NCBI GenBank assembly: GCA_024707365.1
Contig: JANPZV010000005.1
Coordinates: 372,001-436,000 of the forward strand
Reading direction: 5' to 3'
Origin: Terricaulis sp.
Lineage (GTDB): Bacteria > Pseudomonadota > Alphaproteobacteria > Caulobacterales > Aquidulcibacteraceae
Length of the DNA stretch: 64,000 bases
Made by a program: the position numbers and the translations under genes. Positions 20,585 through 30,405 of this stretch are shown in pieces; position 1 is the stretch's first letter; each line of letters begins with the position of its first letter. The notes under the pieces are model-generated. The model did no database searches. It worked only from the letters and a program-made list of their open reading frames with translations, and was not told the DNA's origin.

Positions 20585-23500
20585 CGCACGGCGCCGGCGA
20601 GCGCGTTAAGCTCGGCCTGGATCAGCATCAGCTTGGCGAAGCTCCACTGCCCTTGCGCGTTAAGATCGGCGAACACCGCGCGCGCGCGCTGCGCCGGGGC
20701 GCCGAGATCGGCCACCCATTTGCGCGCGGCGGCGGCGACATCCTCGTTGGACACGCCCTTCTTCGGCGCGCCGATGGCGGCGGCGGCGGTTGCGGCGAGC
20801 TTCACCTGGATTTCCGCGAAATCCTCCGAAGCCCGGCGCACGACGAGGCGATCCCAATGCTGATCGAGATTGAGCGAGCCGGCCGCCTCACGCAGCGCGT
20901 CGATGCCGAACTCGGCGCCGATCACGCAATGCAAAATCGCGGCCGGATGCACCGGCCAGCCGGAATGGCGCGCCAGATCGGCGACATCGAGCCCAAGCGT
21001 CAGCGGACGCAGCAGCGCCACCTCGCGCGCCAGCGCCTCGGGCGCGCCGCGCTCAATGAATTGGCCCATGCGCCATTCGGCGCGCGCAGCTTCCAATTCG
21101 CTCATCTCCTCGGCCAAGCGCTGGCGTTGCTCGGCCACCGGGCCGTGATAGCGGGCGACGACCTCAAGGATCGAGGGCGCGGGCGAAGCGTCAAAGCCCG
21201 CATTGCGCGAGAGGTAAATGGTGTTCCGGCGCAGGCACCAGATCACATGCTGGTGCATGGCGATCTGCGCGGCGGCGGGGATCTGATTGTCGAGCGCGTT
21301 GATGCGATCGACAACATCATCGGCCTCGAAAATGCGACGCGCAGCTTCAAAGCTGGCGGCGATGACGGGCGGCTCGGCGCGCGAGACTTCGCGCACGCGA
21401 TCGATGAAGGAGGGCCCGCAGCGATTGATCACATCGTTGGCAAGCTGGGTGGCGATGATTTCCCGATGCAGCCGGTGCGCGCGCATCTGCGGCTCAAAGC
21501 TCCAGAGATCATCTGGGAAATAACGCTTGAGCGGCTCATGGAAGGCCGGGTCATCCGGCAGCGCGCCGGCGGTGAGCTCATCAAACAGATCGATCTTGGC
21601 GTAGGCGATCAGCTTGGATTGCTCGGGGCGCGTGAGCCCAAGGCCGGCTTCGCGCAGCGCGGCGAATTCGGCGGCGGAAGGCAAGCCCTCGACCCGGCGG
21701 GCCAGCTTTCCGGCGGCCTCAAGCCGCTGCATGAAACGCTCATGGCTATCAAGATCACGCGCCGCGCGATCTTCGGTGAGCGTAAGCGCAAGCGTTTGAT
21801 CGTAATTGTTCGTGAGCACGAGGGCGGCGACCTTACCGGTCATGCTCTCAAGCAGCTTATCGCGCTTGGCCGCCTTAAGCGCATCGGTGCGGATGGCCTC
21901 GGCCAGCAAGATTTTGATGTTCACCTCATGGTCGGACGTGTCCACGCCGGCGGAATTGTCGATCGCATCAGTGTTGATGCGGCCGCCTTGGCGGGCGAAG
22001 GCGATACGGCCCTTCTGCGTGACGCCAAGATTGGCGCCCTCCCCGACCACTTGGGCGCGCACATCCTCTGCATCCACGCGCAGCACGTCATTGGTTTTAT
22101 CGCCGACGTCGGCGTTGGGCTCGCTGCGCGCCTTGATGTAATTGCCGATGCCGCCGAACCAAAGCAGCTCGGTTTCAGCGCGCAACAGCGCGGAAATCAG
22201 CTCGGCAGGAGTGACCTCGGCTTTATCGAGCCCGGTGAGCGCGGCGATTTCCTTGGAGATCGGAATCGCCTTGAGGCTGCGCGAGAAGACGCCGCCGCCA
22301 TGGGAGATCAGTTTTTTATCGTAATCGGCCCAGGAGGTGCGCGGGGTGTCGAACAGGCGCTTGCGTTCGATCCAGCTGGCTTCAACATCGGCCGGGTTCG
22401 GATCGATGAAAATGTCGCGGTGATCGAAGGCGGCGATGAGGCGGATCTTGCGCGAGAGCAGCATGCCGTTGCCGAACACATCGCCCGACATATCGCCAAC
22501 GCCAATGACGGAAAATTCTTCTTCCTGGATGTTCTTGCCGATTTCGCGGAAATGCCGCTTCACCGCTTCCCAGGCGCCGCGGGCGGTGATGCCCATGCCC
22601 TTGTGATCGTAGCCGACTGAGCCGCCGGAGGCGAACGCATCGGCCAGCCAATGGCCGTATTCGGCGGAGATGCCGTTAGCGATATCGGAGAAGGACGCGG
22701 TGCCCTTATCGGCCGCGACGACGAGATAGGCGTCATCCTCATCCCAACGGATCACATGTTTGGGCGGGACGATCTCTTCGCCGGCATAATTATCGGTGAT
22801 GTCCAAAAGCCCGCGCAGGAAGGTTTTGTAGGCTTCGACGCCCGCCTCCTGATAGCCGGGCTGGCCGCGCGCGGGCAGGCGCTTGGGATAGAAGCCGCCC
22901 TTGGCGCCGACCGGCACGATGATCGAGTTCTTCACCTGCTGGGCTTTGACGAGATCAAGCACCTCGACGCGGAAATCATCGCGCCGATCGCTCCAGCGCA
23001 GGCCGCCGCGCGCGACGGGGCCAAAGCGCAGATGCACGCCTTCCACTTGCGGGCTCGCCACCCAGATTTCGCGGAACGGCTTTGGCGCCGGCAATTCCTT
23101 CACCGCGTTCGAGTCGATCTTGAACGACATGTAGGATTTGGGGCGGCCATCGGCGTCGGGCTGATAATAATTGGTGCGGCGGATCGCGGTGATGAGCTGG
23201 CCGATGCGGCGCAGCGCGCGATCGTCATCAAGGCTCACCACCTCATTAAGCGCGTTTTCGAGAATGAATTCGAGGCGCGAGGAACGATCACGCCGGGTTT
23301 CCATGGTTTCCGGCAGGCTTGGATCAAAGCGCGTTTTGAACAGCGATAGCAGCAGCGAGGCGATTTTCGGATAGGCGGCCAGCGCCTGCTCCTGCACCGG
23401 CTGGCTGGGATCAAGCCCGGTTTGCTGGCGGAAGCGCGCCAGCGCGCGCACCAAAGCGGCTTCGCGCCATGAGCACGGCAGCGTCAGGATCAGGCGGTTA

Positions 23501-25455
23501 AAGCCGTCATTTTCCGCAAGGCCCGTCCAGATCGCGGCGAAGGCGTCTTCAAAGGCCTTGCCCGCGCGTTCGAGATCAATCGGCTTGCCATCGGCGGAAC
23601 GGGTTTCAATCTCGTGCACAAAGATGCGCTGCGCCGGTGCCTGGGCGCCAGCGGCGAGCTGAAGCTCATAATTAAGCTCCGAAGCCACAAACAGACCCAT
23701 GTTTTCGAGGATCGGCACCGTGGCCGAGAGCGCAAGAACATCGCCGCGCGCATAAAATTTGCAGCGCATGATATTCTCGCCATCCTTGGCGATGCGATAA
23801 ACGCGCACGCGGATCACATCATCTTCGCCGGCGGCGAGGATTGCGGCGGTGTCGATCAGCCCCTCTTGCACGGGGTAGCGTTCGCGATAGGCGGCGGTGA
23901 ACGCATCTTCAAAGCGGATCGCGGCGTCTTCGCGCGCGGCGGCGTCCAGCAACGTGGTGCGTGTCAGCGCTGCGGCGTATTCATCTTGCCATGTGTAGGT
24001 CAAAGACGCGAGTTCGTTGTCGAGCAAGCGCGGATCGGGATCGGGCGCGGCTTTATCGATCTCGCCAATCACAAAGAGCACGCGCGCCAGCTGGCCTTCG
24101 CCCAATTGCGGCTGGAAGCTATCGACCTGCCCGCCATAGGCCTTGGCGATGGCCAGGCCCGCGCGCTCGCGCACGGCTGAATCGTAGCGATCCTTTGGAA
24201 TGTAAGCGAGCGCGGTGGCGAAGCGGTTCCAGCGATCGCGCCGTGTGAACACGCGCGCCCGCGGGCGGTCGAGCAAATGCAGGATGCCTTTGGAGATATG
24301 CAGCAATTCCTCGCGCGACATCTGCCACAGCTCTTCGCGCGGATAATATTCGATGATCTTGCGCAGCGTTTTGGCGTTGTGCCCGCCTTGGGCGAAGCCC
24401 GCTTGCGAGAGCACCCAATCGGATTTGCGGCGCAGCATCGGGATGTTGCGCGTCGGCTCGGTGAAACTCTCGCTGGTGAAAAGCCCGACAAAACGGGTTT
24501 CGCCAACAGCTTCGCCCTGGGCGTTATAGCGGCGCACGCCGACATAATCGGCCGTGGCGCGGCGGTGCACTCGCGCGCGCAGCGTGGATTTGGCGACGAT
24601 GAGCGGGGCGGGCTCATCCATCAGGCGCTTGAGCTCGGGGGTGAGCACCGTGGGCTCTGCGCTGGTGCGCAGCACGAAGCGCTCATTATCGCGCAGGATG
24701 CCGAGGCTGGATTCGGGAATGATTTCCGGGTCGATAGCGACGTACGCGCCCGCCTCATCGCGTAAATAATCGTAATCGCGCGCGCCAAGGAAGGTGAATT
24801 TATCGGCGGCGAGCCATTTGAGCAGCGCCACCGCCTCGGCCGCCTCTTCGGGCGGGGCGTTGGTTTTGGATCGCTCAAGATCGGCGGCGCAATTGATCAT
24901 CCGCTCGCGCATGGCGGCGAAATCCAGCACCGCGTCGCGCACGTCGGCCAAAGTGGCGCGCACGCCTTCGTGCAGCGCCTTGGCGCGATGCGCAGACAGC
25001 CGCGGCAGATGCACCTGGATCAGCGAATCGCGCCCCTCGCCTTTGGCGCATGGGGCGACAGGGTGGAACATGGCGAGCGCGGCCACGCCCTGATCGGCCA
25101 ACTCACCCATCACCGAATCCACCAGGAACGGCATGTCGGGGCCAGCGATTTCGAGAATATCCCGATCCAGCGCCCGGCCGCCGGCGCCGATGCCGCGACG
25201 GATGCGCGTCAGCTGCTCATCGGGCGCGCGCTCGCCGCGCCAGATCCAAAAATCGTGCGCCAACGCGGCAAGATCGGCGCTGCTGAGATCGCCCAGTTCA
25301 TCGGCGGCGGCGTCTTCAAACATGCCGCGCAAGAAGGCTTCGGCGGCGGCGTCCGCTTTGCCGTTCACGCGGAAGGCGGGCCAAGGGCCTCCGATCGCGG
25401 CGGCGACGAATTGATCTGCGGTTTGGTCGAGTTCGGCGCGCGCTGCAGCGTCCAT
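20581..25455 (-). CDS. gdhB: NAD-dependent glutamate dehydrogenase, large (GDH2) type
   Basis: 1624 residues from ATG 25455; the track starts at an upstream TTG. Oxidises glutamate to 2-oxoglutarate and ammonia, feeding the TCA cycle. This is the ~180-kDa bacterial class. A long N-terminal region with ACT-like segments (residues ~30-700) precedes the catalytic domain: GPVARGGLRWSDRRDDFRVEV, VGAKGGFYPKRLP (active-site Lys) and GIGNYIKARSEPNADVGDKTNDVLRV (nucleotide site). An alpha-helical C-terminal part ends at 20581. The reading frame is complete, which is notable among the many broken genes nearby. No operon partner. Confidence 0.95.
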   Translation of the reverse strand: MDAAARAELDQTADQFVAAAIGGPWPAFRVNGKADAAAEAFLRGMFEDAAADELGDLSSADLAALAHDFWIWRGERAPDEQLTRIRRGIGAGGRALDRDILEIAGPDMPFLVDSVMGELADQGVAALAMFHPVAPCAKGEGRDSLIQVHLPRLSAHRAKALHEGVRATLADVRDAVLDFAAMRERMINCAADLERSKTNAPPEEAAEAVALLKWLAADKFTFLGARDYDYLRDEAGAYVAIDPEIIPESSLGILRDNERFVLRTSAEPTVLTPELKRLMDEPAPLIVAKSTLRARVHRRATADYVGVRRYNAQGEAVGETRFVGLFTSESFTEPTRNIPMLRRKSDWVLSQAGFAQGGHNAKTLRKIIEYYPREELWQMSREELLHISKGILHLLDRPRARVFTRRDRWNRFATALAYIPKDRYDSAVRERAGLAIAKAYGGQVDSFQPQLGEGQLARVLFVIGEIDKAAPDPDPRLLDNELASLTYTWQDEYAAALTRTTLLDAAAREDAAIRFEDAFTAAYRERYPVQEGLIDTAAILAAGEDDVIRVRVYRIAKDGENIMRCKFYARGDVLALSATVPILENMGLFVASELNYELQLAAGAQAPAQRIFVHEIETRSADGKPIDLERAGKAFEDAFAAIWTGLAENDGFNRLILTLPCSWREAALVRALARFRQQTGLDPSQPVQEQALAAYPKIASLLLSLFKTRFDPSLPETMETRRDRSSRLEFILENALNEVVSLDDDRALRRIGQLITAIRRTNYYQPDADGRPKSYMSFKIDSNAVKELPAPKPFREIWVASPQVEGVHLRFGPVARGGLRWSDRRDDFRVEVLDLVKAQQVKNSIIVPVGAKGGFYPKRLPARGQPGYQEAGVEAYKTFLRGLLDITDNYAGEEIVPPKHVIRWDEDDAYLVVAADKGTASFSDIANGISAEYGHWLADAFASGGSVGYDHKGMGITARGAWEAVKRHFREIGKNIQEEEFSVIGVGDMSGDVFGNGMLLSRKIRLIAAFDHRDIFIDPNPADVEASWIERKRLFDTPRTSWADYDKKLISHGGGVFSRSLKAIPISKEIAALTGLDKAEVTPAELISALLRAETELLWFGGIGNYIKARSEPNADVGDKTNDVLRVDAEDVRAQVVGEGANLGVTQKGRIAFARQGGRINTDAIDNSAGVDTSDHEVNIKILLAEAIRTDALKAAKRDKLLESMTGKVAALVLTNNYDQTLALTLTEDRAARDLDSHERFMQRLEAAGKLARRVEGLPSAAEFAALREAGLGLTRPEQSKLIAYAKIDLFDELTAGALPDDPAFHEPLKRYFPDDLWSFEPQMRAHRLHREIIATQLANDVINRCGPSFIDRVREVSRAEPPVIAASFEAARRIFEADDVVDRINALDNQIPAAAQIAMHQHVIWCLRRNTIYLSRNAGFDASPAPSILEVVARYHGPVAEQRQRLAEEMSELEAARAEWRMGQFIERGAPEALAREVALLRPLTLGLDVADLARHSGWPVHPAAILHCVIGAEFGIDALREAAGSLNLDQHWDRLVVRRASEDFAEIQVKLAATAAAAIGAPKKGVSNEDVAAAARKWVADLGAPAQRARAVFADLNAQGQWSFAKLMLIQAELNALAGAVR

Positions 25456-25640
25456 GATGGCGTTTCCCAAGTGTCGATTTTTGCGGCGACCCTAGTCTTC
25501 CCCGCAAAACACGCAACCATATCGCGCGCGTCTTTCAGCCTCAGATTCGGGCGTGCTGCCTGCAAGTTTGGATGGAGGTGTGCGCTAACACGCAAAAAAC
25601 CAGCGCGAACGGGCTAAAGATGGGTTCAATTTTGCGAGAG
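25456..25640. other. intergenic: upstream region of the glutamate dehydrogenase gene
   Basis: No credible ORF; the short track ORFs here have no recognisable features. The stretch must carry the gdhB promoter on the minus strand, but no strong -35/-10 pair is obvious by eye. Confidence 0.4.
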
Positions 25641-25800
25641 CAGAGGGGCGGCGCCGCCGAACGGGGACAAGCTGTTCGGCGGCGCCTGCAGGCCTCGCAG
25701 CAGGCTGGGTGGGGGACGCACGCGGAGGCCTGTTCCGATGAAGCGCGCCGCGCCGCGTGATGAAGCCCCCCATTGAGCCCACGAATGCGGAACAGCACGC
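25641..25800. ncRNA. strongly structured intergenic region, candidate non-coding RNA
   Basis: Three perfect inverted repeats lie in a row. GGCGCCGCCGAAC (25650-25662) pairs with 25674-25686, 11-nt loop. CAGGCCTC (25689-25696) pairs with GAGGCCTG (25725-25732). CTGTTCCG (25730-25737) pairs with CGGAACAG (25788-25795). The last two stems share three bases, so they may be alternatives. No T-tract, no ORF and no known riboswitch motif recognised. Either strand could be the RNA; 6S-like or other alphaproteobacterial small RNA is possible but not shown. Confidence 0.5.
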
Positions 25801-25919
25801 CAAATGACGTACAGAGCGCGCCGAGACAGGTGCGAAACAAAGCTGCGTTTGCGAAAACGCCCCAAGCCCCGGCGACGTTCTAACCAAAAGCGATACATTT
25901 TCGTCTGCGATTCGCAACC

Positions 25920-26991
25920 TCAATTTGTTGCGGGATCAGACTTATTCAGTTCGCCATTGTCCGGGATCGGTTTTCCATCAGCGGAGAGCAGGATCGCGAT
26001 CCAGCGCGTGGATTCAAATTGCGCCAATACAATCATCAACATCACCGTGAGCGGCGCGGCGAGGAATGCGCCGGCGATGCCCCAAATCGCGCCCCACAGC
26101 GCAAGCGCGAGCAGCACGACAACGGCGGAGAGGTTCAATGACTCTCCTGTCATGCGCGGCTGAATGAAATTGCCGACCAGAAATTGCCAGGCCCCCACCC
26201 CAACGGCGGTGGCGACGATCGGGCCGAGCGTATCGAACTGCACAAGCGCCGCGGCGGCGACGAGCACGGTCGCCACGATCGAGCCGATGGTTGGGATGTA
26301 GTTCAGGAAAAAGATCACGAAAGACCAGAACAGCGCGTTGTTCACCCCGATCACGGTGAGCGTGATGTAGGTCAGCAGCGTGATGATCACGCTGATCACC
26401 GTCTGCACCCACAAATAGCGCTCCATGGAGACGCGAATGCGGTGGAACACCGAACGCGCGGCCTCGCGCTCAGCGCCCTTGCCGAAAATGAAATCGAGCT
26501 TGCGCGGCATCACCGCCGCCGCCGAGAACATGAAGCCCATGAAAATCAGGATGAACACCACGTCGGAGGCCATGGCGCGCAGGCCCTGCCCCACCTCGGT
26601 GGCGATCTGGGCCGGATCAAGCCGCGCGATCAGGTTGGCGAAGGTGGGCGGCTGGCCGCCAAGCCCGAGCAGCGAATAGCCCTGCGCCAGCATGGAATCG
26701 ATCCGGGTTTCGTAGGCGGAATAATGCCCGGCCATGGCGCCGATATTCTGCACCACGACAAACCCCACCAGCGCCACCAGCGAGAGCACGAGCACCAGCG
26801 CGAACGGCAAAGTCAGCCAGCGCGGCACTTTCGGGAGGCGTTTGCCGATCAGATCGGCCAGCCCGTCAATCGCCAGCCACAGAATCAGCGCAAGAGCGAA
26901 CTGCGTCAGCGGCTCGCGCAGGAAATAGAAGGCCGGCGGCGATGACGCCCGTGGCGATCACCCAAAGCGGGGCGCGTTGCGACAAATCCAT
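25920..26991 (-). pseudogene. AI-2E family transporter (YdiK/PerM-like permease), frameshifted
   Basis: The true start is ATG 26991 (MDLSQRAPLWVIATGVIAA). After ~20 codons the frame must shift by one: GAAGGCCGGCGGC at 26928-26940 has one extra base. It then reads AFYFLREPLTQFALALILWLAIDGLADLIG and joins the 302-residue ORF at 26828. Family features: about eight membrane spans, the signature NALFWSFVIFFLNYIPTIGSI, and NFIQPRMTGESLNLSAVVVLLAL. AI-2E proteins move small molecules or act as Na+/H+ antiporters; substrate unknown. Confidence 0.85.
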
Positions 26992-27065
26992 CTCCCTCGG
27001 CGGCCTGGGTTGCGCCGTAAACCCTCGATGCGCCAAGCTGTTCTGCGAAGCAAGGAGGCCGAAGA

Positions 27066-28606
27066 ATGGCGGCGAGCATCGATATTGGCGCAAGCCCCGA
27101 AGGGGTCCAGAGCCTGGCGCTGAAACGCGCCAACCGGCACGGCCTCATCGCCGGCGCCACCGGCACCGGCAAAACCGTGACCCTGCAAGTGCTGGCCGAG
27201 CAATTCGCGGCGGCGGGCGTCAATGTGTTCGCGGCCGACATCAAAGGCGATCTCTCGGGCATCGCGGTTCCGGGCGAGCCGACGCCCGCCTGGGCGACAG
27301 CGCGCGCCGAGGAAATCGGCATGCCGATCACGCCAGGCGCGGCGGCGGTGACCTTCTGGGACGTCTATGGCGAACTGGGCCATCCGATCCGCACCACGGT
27401 TTGGGAAATGGGCCCGGTGCTGATGAGCCGGATTTTGGATTCCACCCCCGCGCAGGAAGGCGCGCTCACCATCGCGTTCCGCCTGGCCGACGATTGGAGC
27501 AAGGAGGGCAAGGCCGAGGGCGCCCTGCTCGATCTCAAGGATCTGCGCGCGATCCTCAATTACGTGGCTGAGAATGGCGAACGATCGGCAAGCAATACGG
27601 GCTGGTGACGCCGCAGACGGTGGCGACGCTGCAACGCAAGCTGCTGCAGCTTGAGATGGACGGGGCCGATCATTTCTTTGGCGAGCCGGCCTTCAAGCTC
27701 GACGAATTGCTCAAGCCCGGCCCGGACGGCAAAGGCAACGTGCATCTGCTCGCGGCCGAGCGGCTGGTGCAATCGCCGCGGCTCTATTCGGCCTTCCTGC
27801 TTTGGCTGATGAGCGAGCTTTGGGAAGAGCTGCCCGAAGTGGGCGATCCCGATAAGCCCAAGCTGGTGTTCTTCTTCGACGAAGCGCACCTGCTCTTCCG
27901 CGACGCGCCCAAGGAATTGTTGACGCGGGTGGAGCAAGTGGTGCGGCTCATCCGCTCTAAGGGCGTGGGGATTTATTTCGTCACCCAATCGCCGGCGGAT
28001 ATTCCCGACACGGTGCTGGCGCAGCTTGGCAATCGCGTGCAGCACGCGCTGCGGGCCTATACGCCTTCCGATCAGAAAGCCGTGCGCGTGGCCGCGCAAA
28101 GCTTCCGCGCCAATAAGGACGTGGATGTCGCCACCGAAATTCAGCAGCTGAGCGTGGGCGAAGCTTTGGTTTCCACGCTCGACGCCAAGGGCGCGCCGAC
28201 GCCGGTGGCGCGCACCAAGGTGCGCCCGCCGAACTCCCAGGTCGGCCCGGTTCTGCCCAACATCCGCACCGGGATGATGGCGCAGAATACGGCCGGGCGC
28301 GCTTATGAGACAGCGATCGACCCCGAAAGCGCGCACGAAGTGCTGACCAAGCGCGCCGAGCAAGCGGCCAAGGCGGCGGAGAAAGCCGCCGAAGCACAAG
28401 CGCGCGAAAAGGAAGCGGCCAAGGCCGCGCGCAACGCGCCAAAAACCACAGGCGGCGCAGCGAAGAAGGCGCCGGCCAAACGCAGCTCGGGCTCACGCAC
28501 CACGGCGATCGAACGCCAAGGCGGGCGCGTGGCCAGCGGCGTGCTCAACACCATCGCGCGAGAGCTGATGCGCGGGATTTTGGGGACGCCGAAACGGCGG
28601 CGCTAA
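27066..28606 (+). pseudogene. HerA-like DUF853 ATPase (helicase), frameshifted
   Basis: Two ORFs form one ~513-residue P-loop ATPase. The first (from ATG 27066) has Walker A GATGTGKTVTLQVLAEQF, FAADIKGDLSGIA and DLKDLRAILNYVAENGE. The second, in another frame from ~27588, continues IGKQYGLVTPQTVATLQRKLL, then Walker B LVFFFDEAHLLF and the arginine-finger region VGIYFVTQSPADIPD. One missing A near 27586 (GAACGATC for GAAACGATC) restores the frame. The C-terminus is a Lys/Ala-rich tail. The DUF853/YjgR family is thought to act on DNA; its role is poorly known. Confidence 0.85.
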
Positions 28607-28654
28607 AAGTTGCGCCTCCGCCACCTTCCACTTAGGATTGAGGCGGAGGCGGAC

Positions 28655-28864
28655 ATGGCAAAACACGGCTTTCGTATTCCTGGCGTCTCGTTTTCGCTTC
28701 GCCGCGCCCTCGGCGTTTCACAAGCGCAAGCGCGGTTGTCTCGCCAGATCGCCATGCCGTTATCGCGCTCTGGGCGGCAGAGAAAAATCGGCGCCGCCAT
28801 GGGCGGCATCGGTGTTCTTGGGTTGGTTGTCACCGCCTTATGGCGCGCCTTGAATAGGAAGTGA
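28655..28864 (+). CDS. small basic hypothetical protein
   Basis: 69 residues, very basic: KHGFRIPGVSFSLRRALGVSQAQARLSRQIAMPLSRSGRQRKIG, then one C-terminal hydrophobic helix (AAMGGIGVLGLVVTAL). The N-terminal half suggests a nucleic-acid-binding or scaffold segment. Function not recognised. It overlaps the next start region (GTGATCATG), so the two small genes are probably co-transcribed. Confidence 0.6.
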   Translation: MAKHGFRIPGVSFSLRRALGVSQAQARLSRQIAMPLSRSGRQRKIGAAMGGIGVLGLVVTALWRALNRK

Positions 28865-28866
28865 TC

Positions 28867-29265
28867 ATGGACGGCGAAAGTGATCGGGCGGTAGCCTCGC
28901 GCGCAGACTGGCTGGTCAGTATCGCCCTCATTGCCGGCGCAGTTGGGCTTGGCTGGCTGCTCAGCAAAACAGGCTTCTATGAGGCGTCCCCCCGCGCCAG
29001 CGGCCCAGTGCTTGTTGTCATGCTCGCCGCAGCGGCGCTCTACATCTTCTCTCTTCCGTTTTGGAAGTATATGCCGCGATTGCCGCTGTCTGAGCGTGTC
29101 AGGCACGCGGCGATCACGGTTTTCAATTTCACCCTCCTCGCGTGGTCCAGCAGCACGATGTTTTCACAAGGGGCAGTGACAATGGGCCATTACGTTGGGT
29201 TTGGGGTGGCGGTGGTATTGCTGATTTTCTTGGTCCGCCTTTCGCGCTTCGACGATGGGAAATGA
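28867..29265 (+). CDS. small membrane protein, unknown function
   Basis: 132 residues with four hydrophobic segments (WLVSIALIAGAVGLGWLL, VLVVMLAAAALYIFSL, AAITVFNFTLLAWSS, YVGFGVAVVLLIFLV). ATG 28867 preferred to the GTG at 28861 that overlaps the previous stop. No family recognised. Confidence 0.6.
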   Translation: MDGESDRAVASRADWLVSIALIAGAVGLGWLLSKTGFYEASPRASGPVLVVMLAAAALYIFSLPFWKYMPRLPLSERVRHAAITVFNFTLLAWSSSTMFSQGAVTMGHYVGFGVAVVLLIFLVRLSRFDDGK

Positions 29266-29273
29266 GCCCGGCG

Positions 29274-29453
29274 CTAATGCAGTTTGGCGATGGTGAGCCC
29301 ATCGGCGCGGGCGCGTTCCTTGATCGATTCCTCGCTGCGCTTGAGCGCCTTGGAGATCGCTTTCAGCGAAGCGCCCTTCTTGGCCATCTGATGCAGCTTC
29401 TGCAGCTCATCATACGTCCAGGGCTGTTTGTGGCGTTCAAAGCGTTCGGCCAT
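29274..29453 (-). CDS. small helix-turn-helix-like protein (59 aa, missing from the ORF track)
   Basis: From ATG 29453 the minus strand reads MAERFERHKQPWTYDELQKL and on to a TAG at 29274. The pattern PWTYDELQKLHQMAKKGAS, LKAISKALKRSEESIKERA is the W-T-x-x-E...G-x-S-x-x-x-I-x-x-x-L-x-R-S-x-x-S-I signature of short SANT/Myb-like or sigma-70 region-4-like DNA-binding proteins found in alphaproteobacteria. Probably a small regulator. It is convergent with the upstream membrane-protein gene, 8 nt between stops. Confidence 0.8.
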   Translation of the reverse strand: MAERFERHKQPWTYDELQKLHQMAKKGASLKAISKALKRSEESIKERARADGLTIAKLH

Positions 29454-29677
29454 GCTGCGGCTCCTTATTCCACACGATCAGGGGCGGAGCTTTAGCGCGT
29501 CCGCGCGTGATTGCCAGCGCCGCCTCACCCGCGCGACCACGCATATTGACCCCTTATTCTCGGCATTTGCGCCTTCTCAGGTGAAGGGGCGAATTGCGCG
29601 CCCTTTCCATCTTCGGCGCCGCGAGGGGCCTCGACCGCAGATGATCCGAAAACGGCCCGGCCCCGAGGGAAGATCTC

Positions 29678-30358
29678 ATGCAGAAACTAGTGTTCGGCGC
29701 CGCTTTGACATCCGCTTTGTTCGCCACCTCGGCGATGGCGCAGGACGGCGGCTTTTATGTTGCCGGCGAACTCGGCGCGGTGATCTCCTCGGAGACGGAG
29801 CAAACCTATACGCCCGGCGCAACGCCGGGCAGCACAGGCGCTGTTTCAAGCGAGCATGATCTCGGCTTTAACGGCGCGGGGTTCGTCGGCTACGATTTCG
29901 GCGCGATCCGGGTTGAGCTTGAGGCCGGCTATCTCACCGCAGGCGTCGATGAGGTGAGCAGCAGTTTCAGCACAGGCGGCGGGCTGATCGCCGGCGCGCA
30001 GGGCGCGAGCGGCGATGTGAGCACGCGCTATGTTATGGCGAATGGCGCATGGGATATTAGCGGGCCGCGTGATTTTACGTTCTTCGTGGGCGGCGGCCTG
30101 GGCGCAGCCCAGCTCGAGGTTTCCGACCTTACAACGTCGGCGGGCGTGGCGCTGCTCGACGATGAGGATGATAATTGGCTGTTTGCCTGGCAAGCCTTCG
30201 GCGGCGTGCGCAAAGCGCTGACGCGCAATCTCGACGCGCAGCTGCGCTATCGCTACTTCAGTGTTGATGACGCGGAGATGATCGGGCTTAGCGGGCGCGT
30301 TGTCAGCGCTGATTTCGCGGCCCATTCAGTCGCCATCGGGCTCACATACAATTTCTAA
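29678..30358 (+). CDS. outer-membrane beta-barrel protein (OmpA/Omp25-like)
   Basis: 226 residues. Signal peptide MQKLVFGAALTSALFATSAMA-Q; the mature part alternates hydrophobic and polar residues, with paired strands (GFYVAGELGAVIS, FNGAGFVGYDFGAIRVELEAGYL, NLDAQLRYRYFSV, SVAIGLTYNF). It ends in the terminal Phe needed for Bam-mediated assembly. Probably an 8-stranded barrel. A Shine-Dalgarno GAGGGAA precedes the ATG. About 220 bp of non-coding DNA lie upstream. Confidence 0.85.
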   Translation: MQKLVFGAALTSALFATSAMAQDGGFYVAGELGAVISSETEQTYTPGATPGSTGAVSSEHDLGFNGAGFVGYDFGAIRVELEAGYLTAGVDEVSSSFSTGGGLIAGAQGASGDVSTRYVMANGAWDISGPRDFTFFVGGGLGAAQLEVSDLTTSAGVALLDDEDDNWLFAWQAFGGVRKALTRNLDAQLRYRYFSVDDAEMIGLSGRVVSADFAAHSVAIGLTYNF

Positions 30359-30365
30359 GACCAGC

Positions 30366-30405
30366 GCGCCCGCGCCACCACCGGCGCGGGCGCATGCTGT
30401 TTTCT
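30366..30405. terminator. bidirectional terminator between the barrel gene and zapE
   Basis: GCGCCCGCGCC (30366-30376), 6-nt loop, GGCGCGGGCGC (30383-30393): a perfect 11-bp stem followed on the plus strand by ATGCTGTTTTCT. It lies between two convergent stops. Confidence 0.8.

Noticed and set aside
20653-22620. 655-aa plus-strand ORF opposite gdhB
   Set aside because: Long only because high-GC codon bias clears stops in the antisense frame; no domain recognised, and the opposite strand encodes a complete NAD-GDH.
25572-25760. 62-aa plus-strand ORF in the structured intergenic region
   Set aside because: Overlaps two perfect hairpins, has no ribosome site and no recognisable pattern; RNA structure explains the sequence better.
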